This document shows positions 7,347 through 14,955 of a stretch of DNA of 19,204 bases, in pieces. The notes under the pieces were generated by a model that saw nothing but the letters and a program-made list of their open reading frames with translations, had not been told where the DNA came from and ran no database searches. The DNA is from Zhenhengia stercoravium (lineage in GTDB: Bacteria; Bacillota; Clostridia; Lachnospirales; Cellulosilyticaceae). A program made the translations under genes and the position numbers. Position 1 is the first letter of the stretch; every line of letters begins with the position of its first letter. The stretch spans positions 1 through 19,204 of the forward strand of contig JAHLFD010000006.1 in assembly GCA_018883975.1 (NCBI GenBank), given 5' to 3'.

Positions 7347-7379
7347 AAAAGAGTTATTAGGCTTCCTAATAACTCTTTT
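7347..7379 (-). terminator. Rho-independent terminator of ddh
   Basis: Perfect 15-bp arms (AAAAGAGTTATTAGG and its complement) surround a 3-nt loop, followed on the minus strand by a T-rich tract. It begins 7 bp after the ddh stop codon. Confidence 0.88.
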
Positions 7380-7385
7380 AAAATC

Positions 7386-8375
7386 TTATAATAAGTCTCT
7401 CATAAGTTCTAAGTTTGATTTTGCTGAAAGGTAAGATAATGGTACATCAAATACGGATTTAGCACCTTTCATACCTTCTTTATTCATTCTTACAGCAGCT
7501 CTAGCGTATGCTACAAGTACATTAGCTGTAAATTGTGGATTGCTATCAAGTTTAAGTGAGAATTCAATAATTTGTTTGTTTTCTTCTTCTAAACCTGTTA
7601 CACCAGTTCTAAATACAAATCCACCATGTGGCATTTTAGAATGGTTAGCTTTTAATTCTTCTTCACTTACAAAGTTAACAATTGTATCATAATCCGCAAA
7701 ATAGTTTGGCATTGTTTTAATTGTATTTTCAATAGCTGCAAGATCTGCACCTTCTTCAGCCACAACAAAACATTCACGAAGATGCTTTTGTCTTGTTGTA
7801 AGTTCAGGATTGTCTCCTCTTCTTACACTCTCAACTGCTTCATCCATTGGAATTGTGTATTGAATAGCATTTTTAACACCTTCAACGCGGCGTAATGCAT
7901 CTGAATGACCTTGACTTACACCTTTGCCCCAGAATGTGTAATCTTCTCCAACTGGTAAGATTGCACCTGACATCATACGAATCATAGAAAAGAGACCTGG
8001 ATCCCAACCTACTGAGATAATGCTTGTTGTACCAGCTTCTAGTGCTTTTTTATTTACACTTTCAAAGTACTCTGGAATTCTTGCATGTGTATCAAAGCTA
8101 TCAATTGTATTGAAGTTAGCTGCAAGTTCTGGACCTTGTACTGGTAAGTCTGTAGCTGAACCACCACATAAAATCATTACATCAATGATACCTTTATAGT
8201 TTAATAAAGCATCCATATGCTCTACTTTTGCTGTTGCTGTTTCAATCGTAAGTGTTTCTGGCGCTCTTCTTGTGAAAACAGCTACAAGTTCCATATCCGG
8301 ACTTTGTGTAATAGCTGCCTCTACGCCACGACCAATATTACCATATCCTACGATACCTACTTTAATTGTACTCAT
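7386..8375 (-). CDS. ddh: meso-Diaminopimelate D-dehydrogenase
   Basis: Ddh converts L-tetrahydrodipicolinate, ammonia and NADPH directly to meso-diaminopimelate. This is the one-step branch of lysine and peptidoglycan-precursor synthesis; the enzyme also runs in the oxidative direction. The 329-residue length is typical. Residues 5-15 hold the NADP-binding strand and GYGNIG loop, followed by CGGSATDLP (70-78), TIDSFDTHARIPEY (90-103), SVGWDPGLFSM (121-131) and FWGKGVSQGHSDALRRVEGV (148-167), all hallmark segments of the family. The ATG is preceded by GAGGAGG at good spacing. The gene is monocistronic, with a strong promoter, a palindrome at its predicted transcription start and a terminator. 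It is divergent from an XRE-TPR regulator, which may control it (inference from position only). Confidence 0.95.
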   Translation of the reverse strand: MSTIKVGIVGYGNIGRGVEAAITQSPDMELVAVFTRRAPETLTIETATAKVEHMDALLNYKGIIDVMILCGGSATDLPVQGPELAANFNTIDSFDTHARIPEYFESVNKKALEAGTTSIISVGWDPGLFSMIRMMSGAILPVGEDYTFWGKGVSQGHSDALRRVEGVKNAIQYTIPMDEAVESVRRGDNPELTTRQKHLRECFVVAEEGADLAAIENTIKTMPNYFADYDTIVNFVSEEELKANHSKMPHGGFVFRTGVTGLEEENKQIIEFSLKLDSNPQFTANVLVAYARAAVRMNKEGMKGAKSVFDVPLSYLSAKSNLELMRDLL

Positions 8376-8429
8376 TCTAGTTCCTCCTCTATTTTTACTT
8401 GTATGTAAATGTTATTTATCTTATTTGAA

Positions 8430-8455
8430 TTAGTAGTTTTATTTAGAACTACTAA
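8430..8455. repeat. Palindrome at the ddh transcription start (candidate operator)
   Basis: Inverted repeat with perfect 9-bp arms, TTAGTAGTT (as read with T at 8430) and AACTACTAA (8447-8455), separated by 8 bp. The centre-to-centre distance of about 17 bp is compatible with a dimeric helix-turn-helix protein. It begins about 4 bp downstream of the ddh -10 box and covers the predicted start point (about 8453). It could instead act as a 5' mRNA hairpin. Confidence 0.55.
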
Positions 8456-8459
8456 ATTA

Positions 8460-8489
8460 AGTATAAGCCTTTTTATCTTTCTTTGTCAA
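8460..8489 (-). promoter_or_regulatory. Promoter of ddh
   Basis: On the minus strand, a perfect -35 TTGACA (8489-8484), an 18-bp spacer and -10 TATACT (8465-8460). The predicted start near 8453 gives a leader of about 77 nt before the ddh ATG. Confidence 0.8.
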
Positions 8490-8521
8490 TAATCTTTATC
8501 ATTTAAACTAAAAATTTTATA

Positions 8522-8550
8522 TTTACCTTTATCGTATTTTTAGTTATTAT
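8522..8550 (+). promoter_or_regulatory. Promoter of the XRE-TPR regulator
   Basis: TTTACC (8522-8527), 17 bp, then TATTAT (8545-8550). The predicted start near 8557 leaves a leader of about 29 nt to the ATG at 8586. The -35 elements of this promoter and the ddh promoter are divergent and only about 33 bp apart. Confidence 0.55.
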
Positions 8551-8585
8551 AGACTTAGATGTCAGAACAAGGTGGTGAAAATATA

Positions 8586-9668
8586 ATGGATTTTATAGTA
8601 ATGACCCCCGGTGAAAAACTTCGATTATTCCGTAGAAAATATAATTTAAGACAAGATGATTTAGCAGGTAAAAATATGACGCGTAATACTATTAGCATGA
8701 TTGAAACCAATAAAATCTCTTTGACCCCAAGTACAGCAGAGGCTATTCTTACTAACCTTCACAATGCATGTTTACAAAAAAATAAAACATGTACACTCTC
8801 TCTTAATGAATTACTCAACTCTGCTCAATCACAGGCTCGTACACTTGCTCTACAGTTTATTAGCTCCCTTCAAGCTGATGATACGCTTATATCGCTATCT
8901 TTTAAAAATGATAACTATGCCAATATACTACTCCTACTTGAGGAACATAATCTCCCACTTGAAAAAGCACTTCTCTATGATACCATTGGCAGTTATTATA
9001 TGCGTCACCATGACTATACTGAAGCTTATACTTATTATTCACAAGCCTTTGACTCGGTTCCTAAACAATCTTATTCAGATACTTTTGCAAATCTTACGTC
9101 TCACCTTATACAATGTTGTTACAAAACAGAGCGCTTCTTGCCTCTTGTAAACTACTGCCTTATTTTTTTTCATTATGATCATTTACCTAATATAGATCTA
9201 ATCTTTGAACTTAAATATAATATGATACTTGCTTATTATCATCTAGAATACTACGAAAAAGCTTTACAAGAATTAAACACTTCAATGCTTCTTCTGTCAG
9301 ACAACTTGTCTCTTCACTCTGATAAACCTACTAGACTACTACTTTTAAAAATTTACTGCCTTAAAGCATTCCATCGTTATGATGATGCTCTTAATAGTTA
9401 TCAACAAATCCTCAAATTTTATGACCTATCTTTAGAACTTCAAATTTTTGCTACATTTCCTATTATACATATTTATCTTGAACAAAATGAGTTAAATGAT
9501 GGCCTTGATTTATTTCATCACTGTCTATCTCTTATCTCCACATACGAAAAAGTAAGTTACAAACAATATATTGATAGGATGTATAAGGAGCTTACTACTC
9601 TATATCATAAATTCCCTAATTCTTATAGACACTCTATTTCTATTCCTTCACTCTTTGAACATGGTTAA
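8586..9668 (+). CDS. XRE-family transcriptional regulator with TPR domain
   Basis: A 360-residue regulator. Residues about 9-58 form a lambda-repressor-type helix-turn-helix (GEKLRLFRRKYNLRQDDLA, then TRNTISMIE). A linker follows, and about 125-340 is all-helical with tetratricopeptide-like repeats (for example IGSYYMRHHDYTEAYTYYSQAF at 134-155, YYHLEYYEKALQELN and YDDALNSYQQIL). This layout resembles clostridial XRE-TPR and RNPP-like regulators, some of which sense peptides; no ligand can be inferred here. The frame is open from an ATG at 8559, but that would be at the transcription start. The Shine-Dalgarno AAGGTGGTG (8569-8577) selects ATG 8586. It is divergent from ddh, with a palindrome in the shared region, and is followed by a bidirectional terminator. 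Confidence 0.85.
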   Translation: MDFIVMTPGEKLRLFRRKYNLRQDDLAGKNMTRNTISMIETNKISLTPSTAEAILTNLHNACLQKNKTCTLSLNELLNSAQSQARTLALQFISSLQADDTLISLSFKNDNYANILLLLEEHNLPLEKALLYDTIGSYYMRHHDYTEAYTYYSQAFDSVPKQSYSDTFANLTSHLIQCCYKTERFLPLVNYCLIFFHYDHLPNIDLIFELKYNMILAYYHLEYYEKALQELNTSMLLLSDNLSLHSDKPTRLLLLKIYCLKAFHRYDDALNSYQQILKFYDLSLELQIFATFPIIHIYLEQNELNDGLDLFHHCLSLISTYEKVSYKQYIDRMYKELTTLYHKFPNSYRHSISIPSLFEHG

Positions 9669-9717
9669 GACCACAGACTTTCATTTTTATCCTCCAAGTT
9701 ACATTAATCCTAACAAT

Positions 9718-9751
9718 AAAAAGAGGTTGCTTTGGTAAGCAACCTCTTTTT
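9718..9751. terminator. Bidirectional terminator between the XRE regulator and lysS
   Basis: Perfect 15-bp arms (AAAAAGAGGTTGCTT and its complement) with a TGGT loop. A- and T-runs at the ends supply a U-tract in both directions. It lies 6 bp beyond the lysS stop and about 50 bp beyond the regulator stop. Confidence 0.9.
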
Positions 9752-9756
9752 ATCTA

Positions 9757-11241
9757 TTATTCATTAATTGGTTTCATTGTTGGGAATAATAATACGTCTC
9801 TAATTGAGTATGAATTAGTAATAAGCATAACTAAACGGTCAATACCAATTCCTAAACCACCTGTTGGAGGCATACCATATTCAAGTGCTGTAAGGAAGTC
9901 TTCATCCATTTCAGTTGCTTCATCATCACCAGCTGCACGAAGTTCTTCTTGGTGCATGAAACGACCTCTTTGATCGATTGGGTCATTGAGTTCTGAGAAT
10001 GCATTCGCATGTTCACGACCAACGATGAATAACTCAAATCTCTCTGTGTATTCTGGATCATTTGGTTTACGTTTTGAAAGTGGTGAAATTTCTACTGGAT
10101 GCTCTGTAATGAATGTTGGTTGAATAAGGTGTTCTTCTACATAGTGTTCGAAGAATAAGTTTAAGATGTCACCTTTACCATGATGTTTTTCAAAAGCAAT
10201 GTGGTGCTCTTTAGCAAGTGCACGTGCTTCTTCTACATCTTTAACTGCTCTAAAGTCTACTTTAGCATATTCTTTAACTGCATCTACCATTGATAAACGT
10301 GTAAATGGTTTTTCAAGGTCGATTGTTACACCATTGTATTCTAATACAGCACTTCCATTAACTGCTACTGCTACGTGACGGATAAGTTCTTCTGTAAGAT
10401 TCATGATATCTTCGTAATCCGCATAGGCTTGATATAATTCAAGAAGTGTAAACTCTGGATTATGTCTTACTGACATACCTTCGTTACGGAATACACGACC
10501 GATTTCATATACACGATCAAATCCACCCACGATAAGACGTTTAAGGTGAAGTTCAAGAGCAATACGCATGTACATATCGATATCTAATGCATTGTGATGT
10601 GTAATGAATGGTCTAGCAGCAGCTCCACCTGCAATTGAATGAAGTACTGGTGTTTCTACTTCTAAGAAATTTCTTTGATCAAGGAAGCTACGGATTTCAC
10701 GAATAATCATAGAACGCTTAATGAATGCATCTTTTACTTCTGGATTTACAATAAGATCAAGGTAACGTTGTCTGTAACGTACTTCTGTATCTTTTAATCC
10801 ATGGTATTTCTCTGGAAGGATTTGAAGACTCTTTGAAAGAAGTGTTACTTTATGTGCACGTACTGAGATTTCACCTTTTTGTGTTCTAAATACGAGACCT
10901 GTAATACCTACAATATCACCTATATCAAATTTCTTGAATTCTGCGTAATCTTCATCACCCAGTTCATCACGTCTTACATAAGACTGGATTTTACCTTTCT
11001 GATCTTGAATATGGATGAAAGAAGCTTTACCCATATCCCTTTTGGCCATAATACGGCCAGCGATTGTTACATCTTTACCTTCTAATTCTTCGAAGTTATC
11101 TATAACATCTTGGCTATGTGCATTAACATCAAATTTTGTAATGTGGAATGGATCTTTACCTTTCTCTTGTAAATCCTTAAGCTTATCATGACGTACTTTA
11201 ATTAATTCATTAACATTTAAACTTTGTTCTACTTCTGACAA
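9757..11241 (-). CDS. lysS: Lysyl-tRNA synthetase, class II
   Basis: LysS charges tRNA-Lys with lysine in the cytosol. The 494-residue protein has an N-terminal OB-fold anticodon-binding domain (about 57-140, AGRIMAKRDMGKASFIHIQD) and a class II catalytic core: motif 1 around FLEVETPVL (192-200), motif 2 FRNEGMSVRHNPEFT (251-265) and motif 3 GIGIDRL near residue 475. The signature AGGAAARPF (204-212) is present. The start is TTG, not ATG: GGAGGAGG ends 7 nt upstream, and the next residues (SEVEQSLNVNELIKVRHDKL) fit the family N-terminus. It lies 33 bp after greA and shares its promoter. It is the last gene of the cluster. Confidence 0.97.
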   Translation of the reverse strand: MSEVEQSLNVNELIKVRHDKLKDLQEKGKDPFHITKFDVNAHSQDVIDNFEELEGKDVTIAGRIMAKRDMGKASFIHIQDQKGKIQSYVRRDELGDEDYAEFKKFDIGDIVGITGLVFRTQKGEISVRAHKVTLLSKSLQILPEKYHGLKDTEVRYRQRYLDLIVNPEVKDAFIKRSMIIREIRSFLDQRNFLEVETPVLHSIAGGAAARPFITHHNALDIDMYMRIALELHLKRLIVGGFDRVYEIGRVFRNEGMSVRHNPEFTLLELYQAYADYEDIMNLTEELIRHVAVAVNGSAVLEYNGVTIDLEKPFTRLSMVDAVKEYAKVDFRAVKDVEEARALAKEHHIAFEKHHGKGDILNLFFEHYVEEHLIQPTFITEHPVEISPLSKRKPNDPEYTERFELFIVGREHANAFSELNDPIDQRGRFMHQEELRAAGDDEATEMDEDFLTALEYGMPPTGGLGIGIDRLVMLITNSYSIRDVLLFPTMKPINE

Positions 11242-11274
11242 AATATTTCCTCCTCCGTACTTCTAACTTTATCC

Positions 11275-11754
11275 TTAGTTATTAGAAATAGCTAAAATTT
11301 TGTATTTATCTGTTCCGAATTCTGTCTCTACTAAAACTTCGTCACCCACTTGATGCCCAATGAGTGCCGCACCTACTGGTGATTCATTTGAGATTTTACC
11401 ATTTATTGGGTCTGCTTCTGTAGAACCTACAATAAGGTACTCTACTTCTTCTTCAAATGCTTCATCATATAATTTAACTCTATGTCCTGGCTTAACTGTA
11501 TCTGAAGCTTGCTCGTCAGCATCAATAACTACAACGTTTTTAAGCATTTTTTCGATTTCAACAATACGTGTTTCAATCTCTGCTTGTCTATCTTTAGCCG
11601 CATCGTACTCAGCATTTTCTGATAAGTCGCCTTGGGCTCTTGCTTCTTTTAATTCAACTGCTACTTTATTACGTTCAACTGTTTTGAGATCTTCAAGTTC
11701 TTTTTCTAAGGCTTTAATCCCCTCATATGTGAGTAATATTTGTTTATCTGCCAT
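11275..11754 (-). CDS. greA: Transcription elongation factor GreA
   Basis: GreA rescues backtracked RNA polymerase by stimulating transcript cleavage through the secondary channel. The 159-residue length is normal. Residues 1-75 form the antiparallel coiled coil, with the acidic tip GDLSENAEYDAAKD (42-55) carrying D43 and E46, the residues expected to place the metal. Residues about 80-159 form the FKBP-like C-terminal domain, including ISNESPVGAALIGHQVGD (120-137). AAGGGAG lies about 10 nt before the ATG. A perfect-consensus promoter lies directly upstream, and lysS follows after 33 bp, so greA-lysS can be transcribed apart from the upstream cluster. Confidence 0.97.
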   Translation of the reverse strand: MADKQILLTYEGIKALEKELEDLKTVERNKVAVELKEARAQGDLSENAEYDAAKDRQAEIETRIVEIEKMLKNVVVIDADEQASDTVKPGHRVKLYDEAFEEEVEYLIVGSTEADPINGKISNESPVGAALIGHQVGDEVLVETEFGTDKYKILAISNN

Positions 11755-11800
11755 TTTAAAATACTCCCTTTCTAAAGCGCATTAAACTATTAATTTTAAA

Positions 11801-11829
11801 ATTATAACCTACTCTATGCTGGATGTCAA
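11801..11829 (-). promoter_or_regulatory. Perfect-consensus sigma-A promoter for greA-lysS
   Basis: On the minus strand, TTGACA (11829-11824), exactly 17 bp, then TATAAT (11806-11801): twelve of twelve consensus bases with optimal spacing. The -35 overlaps the TGA stop (11828-11826) of the upstream 280-aa gene. The predicted start near 11794 gives a leader of about 40 nt. Confidence 0.9.
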
Positions 11830-12668
11830 CTTATGCGCCTTGTGTAAACTTTGCCTAAAGTAAGGTCTAAATTGTTTATTTCTTTCCTTAATAAACCATG
11901 GGTTAAACCCTGTGCATAAAGTACAGCTTGTAAAAAAGGTACACTTAAGGATTGACTACGACATATTATATCAAACTCATACCATATTCTAGGAGGTGGG
12001 CCTATAAATTGTTGCATATACCTTCTTGTTTGATTTTTATAATCAATATAGATGGCTTTAGGATTACATCCTAGTGCATATTGCCCTGCTCCATTCAAAT
12101 CGAAAATAATATCCATCTCATTAAGTGCTTCTACCTTGAGTGCTACTGCTCTTACTCTTAGCTTTATGAGCCTATTAAGCTCTTGCACAACTTCTTTATA
12201 TGCCAAAGGCTCTTTTGTATATAAAGTTAAGTCCGTTATCTCATCTTTAATATTAGCAATTAAATCTACAGTTTCATGTATTCTCCCTGTAATAATGCCT
12301 ACTTTTGTTTCATAAGGCCTAGGTTCTATAAGTTTATACTTATAAATATACTGCAAAATCATAGAAGAAAGTAAAGGACGCACTTCATCTCCTGTTACAA
12401 TCTCTATTCTATTAAAAGGATTAAAGCTTTTCTCCGCTCCCTTTAAATAGGCGTAAGTTACATCTCTTAAAAGAAGCTCCTTTTCTAACTTGTCCCAATA
12501 CTTAGTAGGGCATTTTTTAAAAGGTCTAGGTGTATTTACCTTATATCCTTCAATCCCAGCTATTTCTTGAATATCAAGGCTTATCTTAAGATGAGGATAT
12601 CTAAGGGACTTTTCTTTTGATACTATTATATTATCTTCTTCAAAAGATATACATGCAAATTGGCTCAT
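11826..12668 (-). CDS. Conserved-looking protein of unknown function between dusB and greA
   Basis: A 280-residue protein I do not recognise. It has no signal peptide or membrane helix and is rich in Lys, Arg, Ile and Tyr. The central part reads like an alternating beta-alpha-beta (Rossmann-like) fold: KVGIITGR (122-129), a helix, DLTLYTKEP (146-154), a helix, then DIIFDLNGAGQYALG (186-200). Near the C-terminus are GPPPRIWYEFDII (223-235) and SVPFLQAVLYAQGLTHG (242-258). No catalytic signature is clear. The ATG is preceded by GGAGG at 7-nt spacing, so it is a real, translated-looking gene. It lies 61 bp after dusB with no terminator. Codon choice and base composition look like its neighbours. 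Context suggests a housekeeping or RNA-related job, but that is only association. Confidence 0.75.
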   Translation of the reverse strand: MSQFACISFEEDNIIVSKEKSLRYPHLKISLDIQEIAGIEGYKVNTPRPFKKCPTKYWDKLEKELLLRDVTYAYLKGAEKSFNPFNRIEIVTGDEVRPLLSSMILQYIYKYKLIEPRPYETKVGIITGRIHETVDLIANIKDEITDLTLYTKEPLAYKEVVQELNRLIKLRVRAVALKVEALNEMDIIFDLNGAGQYALGCNPKAIYIDYKNQTRRYMQQFIGPPPRIWYEFDIICRSQSLSVPFLQAVLYAQGLTHGLLRKEINNLDLTLGKVYTRRIS

Positions 12669-12729
12669 ATCTGATCCTCCATGAACTTTTACTCATATCT
12701 ATTCACTAAGGAAAAGGTATATGCCATAT

Positions 12730-13701
12730 TTATAAGCTTTTTAACTCATTTTGTATGTCCTCTAATAAGAATTTAATATCATCTAAAGTTTCTACTGCTG
12801 TTAGTCTTCTTCTAAACCCTGTCGCACCATGAATACCTTTTACATAAGCAGTAAGGTGCGTACGCATCTCTCTTACGCCTATAAACTCTCCTTTATGTGC
12901 TACAAGCATTTGTGCATGCTTCAAAATAACAGGAATACGTTCTTCTAATGTCGGTTCTGGAAATACTTCACCTGTTTTAAAGTAATGATTTGTACGTGAG
13001 AAAATCCATGGATTTCCTTGCGCTGCACGTGCAATAAGTACACCGTCACATCCTGTATAATCCATCATTCTCTTTGCATCCTGAGGCTCTCTTACATCAC
13101 CATTCCCTACAATAGGAATATTAACCGCTTCTTTAACCTTTTTAATGATATCCCAGTCCGCCTCACCACTATAGAATTGCTCTCTTGTACGTCCATGAAT
13201 GGTTAATAAGCTTGCACCAGCCTGCTCGATAACTTTTGCAACTTCTACAGCATTCACACATGTATCATCAAAACCTTTACGTATTTTAACTGTAAGCGGC
13301 TTATCAATAGCATGAGATACAGCATATACAATTTCACCGATCAGTTCAGGATTCTTAAGAAGTGCTGAACCTTCTCCATTTTTTGTAATCTTAGGTGCCG
13401 GACATCCCATATTGATATCAATAAAATCCACATCACTCTCGCACACTACTTTAGCCATCTCACTCATAATTTGAGGATCACTTCCAAAGAGCTGTGCACC
13501 TACAGGATGTTCTCCCTCTTCTACACTGAGTAAGATTCTTGATTTTTCACTGTCATAGAATAAGCCTTTTGCGCTTACCATTTCAGTATAAACCATCCCT
13601 GCCCCGAACTCTTTACAGATTAACCTAAATGGTAAATCTGTAATACCCGCCATTGGTGCAAGAAACACATCATTTGGCGTTGTTATATTTTTAAATTTCA
13701 C
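12730..13701 (-). CDS. dusB: tRNA-dihydrouridine synthase (DusB family)
   Basis: This FMN- and NADPH-dependent enzyme reduces uridine to dihydrouridine in the tRNA D-loop. Of the 323 residues, 10-240 form the TIM barrel: FLAPMAGITDLPFR (13-26), GAQLFGSDP (68-76), DINMGCPAPKITKNGEGSALL (95-115) with catalytic Cys100, TVKIRKG, then HGRTREQFYSGEADW, GNGDV and DGVLIARAAQGNPWIF (phosphate-binding end). The C-terminal helical domain includes RRLTAVETLDDI. The family subtype is judged from length and motif wording. The start is GTG, 11 bp after the coaX stop, with an AGGATGA ribosome site inside the end of coaX, which indicates coupled translation. No promoter is seen. Confidence 0.95.
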   Translation of the reverse strand: MKFKNITTPNDVFLAPMAGITDLPFRLICKEFGAGMVYTEMVSAKGLFYDSEKSRILLSVEEGEHPVGAQLFGSDPQIMSEMAKVVCESDVDFIDINMGCPAPKITKNGEGSALLKNPELIGEIVYAVSHAIDKPLTVKIRKGFDDTCVNAVEVAKVIEQAGASLLTIHGRTREQFYSGEADWDIIKKVKEAVNIPIVGNGDVREPQDAKRMMDYTGCDGVLIARAAQGNPWIFSRTNHYFKTGEVFPEPTLEERIPVILKHAQMLVAHKGEFIGVREMRTHLTAYVKGIHGATGFRRRLTAVETLDDIKFLLEDIQNELKSL

Positions 13702-13712
13702 TTTGTATCATC

Positions 13713-14483
13713 CTATCTATTTTTGTGATAAATTATATTCAGTCCTTTTAAAGTCAATAAGCCATCATAATAATCAATGACATCTGTTCCATCTTGAATA
13801 ATCTTTGCATAGCCTCCTGTTGCAATAACTTTCATATGAGGTGCATCTAAAGCTTCTTTTACTTTTTTTACAATGTATTCAACTTGCCCTATGTACCCAT
13901 ACACAAGCCCTGTCTGCATACTTGTAATTGTATTCTTAGCATCAAGTATACTCTTAGTTTTTTTAATCTCAATATGTGGAAGCTGCGCTGCCCTTTGGAA
14001 CATAGCATCTGCACAAATGCGTATACCTGGTGAAGTAATACCTGCTATGAATTCCCCCTTTTCATTAACCACATCATAAGTAGTAGCCGTTCCAAAATCA
14101 ATAGCCATACATGGTCCACCTAATCGTTCATAAGCAGCTACACAATTTACTATACGGCCTGCCCCTACTTCTTTTGGATTATCTGTACGAATAGCTATCC
14201 CCGTTTTAAGACCAGGTCCTACAATCATAGGCTTTAACCCAAAATAACGTTTAATACAGTTAGTTAGTGAATACATAATATCTGGTACAACAGACGCAAT
14301 AATAATAGCCTTAATATCTGTATGCTTAATACCCTTTTGATTCAGCATACTTATAATGGTTACACCATATTCATCTGATGTTCTTGGTGTCTGCGTTGTA
14401 AGTCTAAAACTTGATATAAGCTTGTCCCCTTCCATTGCGCCAAGGACAATATTGGTATTGCCTACATCCATTACTAAAATCAT
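13713..14483 (-). CDS. coaX: Type III pantothenate kinase
   Basis: CoaX phosphorylates pantothenate in the first step of coenzyme A synthesis. The 256-residue protein belongs to the ASKHA fold: phosphate loop MDVGNTNIVLG (5-15), PRTSDEYG (33-40), GPGLKTGI (89-96), the IDFGTATTYDVV strand-loop (128-139) and GGITSPGI-like AGITSPGIRICADAMF (147-162). The normal GADR motif reads GAGR (107-110): the aspartate widely regarded as catalytically important is Gly109 (codon GGC). All other landmarks are intact and the frame is open, so the gene does not look like a pseudogene. AAGGAGG lies about 7 nt before the ATG. It sits 11 bp after the 145-aa gene and 11 bp before dusB, within the birA operon. Confidence 0.93.
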   Translation of the reverse strand: MILVMDVGNTNIVLGAMEGDKLISSFRLTTQTPRTSDEYGVTIISMLNQKGIKHTDIKAIIIASVVPDIMYSLTNCIKRYFGLKPMIVGPGLKTGIAIRTDNPKEVGAGRIVNCVAAYERLGGPCMAIDFGTATTYDVVNEKGEFIAGITSPGIRICADAMFQRAAQLPHIEIKKTKSILDAKNTITSMQTGLVYGYIGQVEYIVKKVKEALDAPHMKVIATGGYAKIIQDGTDVIDYYDGLLTLKGLNIIYHKNR

Positions 14484-14494
14484 AGTAATCCTCC

Positions 14495-14932
14495 TTAGTC
14501 TAATACTTGCTCTGCAAAGACTCTCGCTTCTTCACCATATTTTGTTTCTATTTCATCTAAAATGTCTTCAAGCTCTAAACCTTTACTCTGCATCAGTACA
14601 ATTTCTTTTACAATTTGACCTTGTTCACTACGGTAAATCATATACCAAAGTTGTAATGATTTTAAAAGTTCGTCTTTTTCTTTTTGGAATCTCTTAATTT
14701 CAAGCTCTGCACCAATCTCATCTGCAAATACACTTTCATCTGCAGTTTGCTCAATAAAGATATGTCCTACTTCATCAAATCCTAAAGAGATAATAGCATT
14801 AACCTTTTCAGCAATAGCCGCTATGCTTTCAATTAGTTCTTCCTGGATTCCACTTGGAATATCATTATAACTTGGTTCAAAGTAATATTTATGATTATAT
14901 GGTGATGCACTAATAACAATTGTTTTTTCCAT
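14495..14932 (-). CDS. Small conserved protein of unknown function (possibly DUF6145-like)
   Basis: A 145-residue acidic, soluble protein. It starts MEKTIVISASPYNHKYYFEPSYNDIP and then has a helix-rich middle with GIQEELIESIAAIAEKVNAIISLGFDE. Next comes an acidic ADESVFADEIGAELEIKRFQKEKDELLKSLQLWY segment likely to form a helical hairpin or coiled coil. It resembles short Lachnospiraceae proteins found beside birA/coaX, which I recall as DUF6145; this label is uncertain. The last 40 residues (VKEIVLMQSKGLELEDILDEIETKYGEE) form an acidic helical tail. AAGGAG lies 8 nt before the ATG. It is 23 bp after birA and 11 bp before coaX, so it is part of the operon. No enzymatic motif is visible. Confidence 0.7.
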   Translation of the reverse strand: MEKTIVISASPYNHKYYFEPSYNDIPSGIQEELIESIAAIAEKVNAIISLGFDEVGHIFIEQTADESVFADEIGAELEIKRFQKEKDELLKSLQLWYMIYRSEQGQIVKEIVLMQSKGLELEDILDEIETKYGEEARVFAEQVLD

Positions 14933-14955
14933 CTTTAAAACTCCTTTATCATCTG

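Noticed and set aside
8764..9150. 128-codon alternative-frame ORF inside the XRE-TPR regulator
   Set aside because: It overlaps the regulator, whose helix-turn-helix and TPR features are clear. The alternative frame has no ribosome site.
11242..11274. T-box leader upstream of lysS
   Set aside because: The gap between greA and lysS is only 33 bp and holds little beyond the ribosome site, far too short for a T-box.
11360..11785. 141-codon plus-strand ORF opposite greA
   Set aside because: Antisense shadow: Ser-rich translation produced by reversing an acidic coiled-coil gene. The greA frame has clear motifs and a ribosome site.
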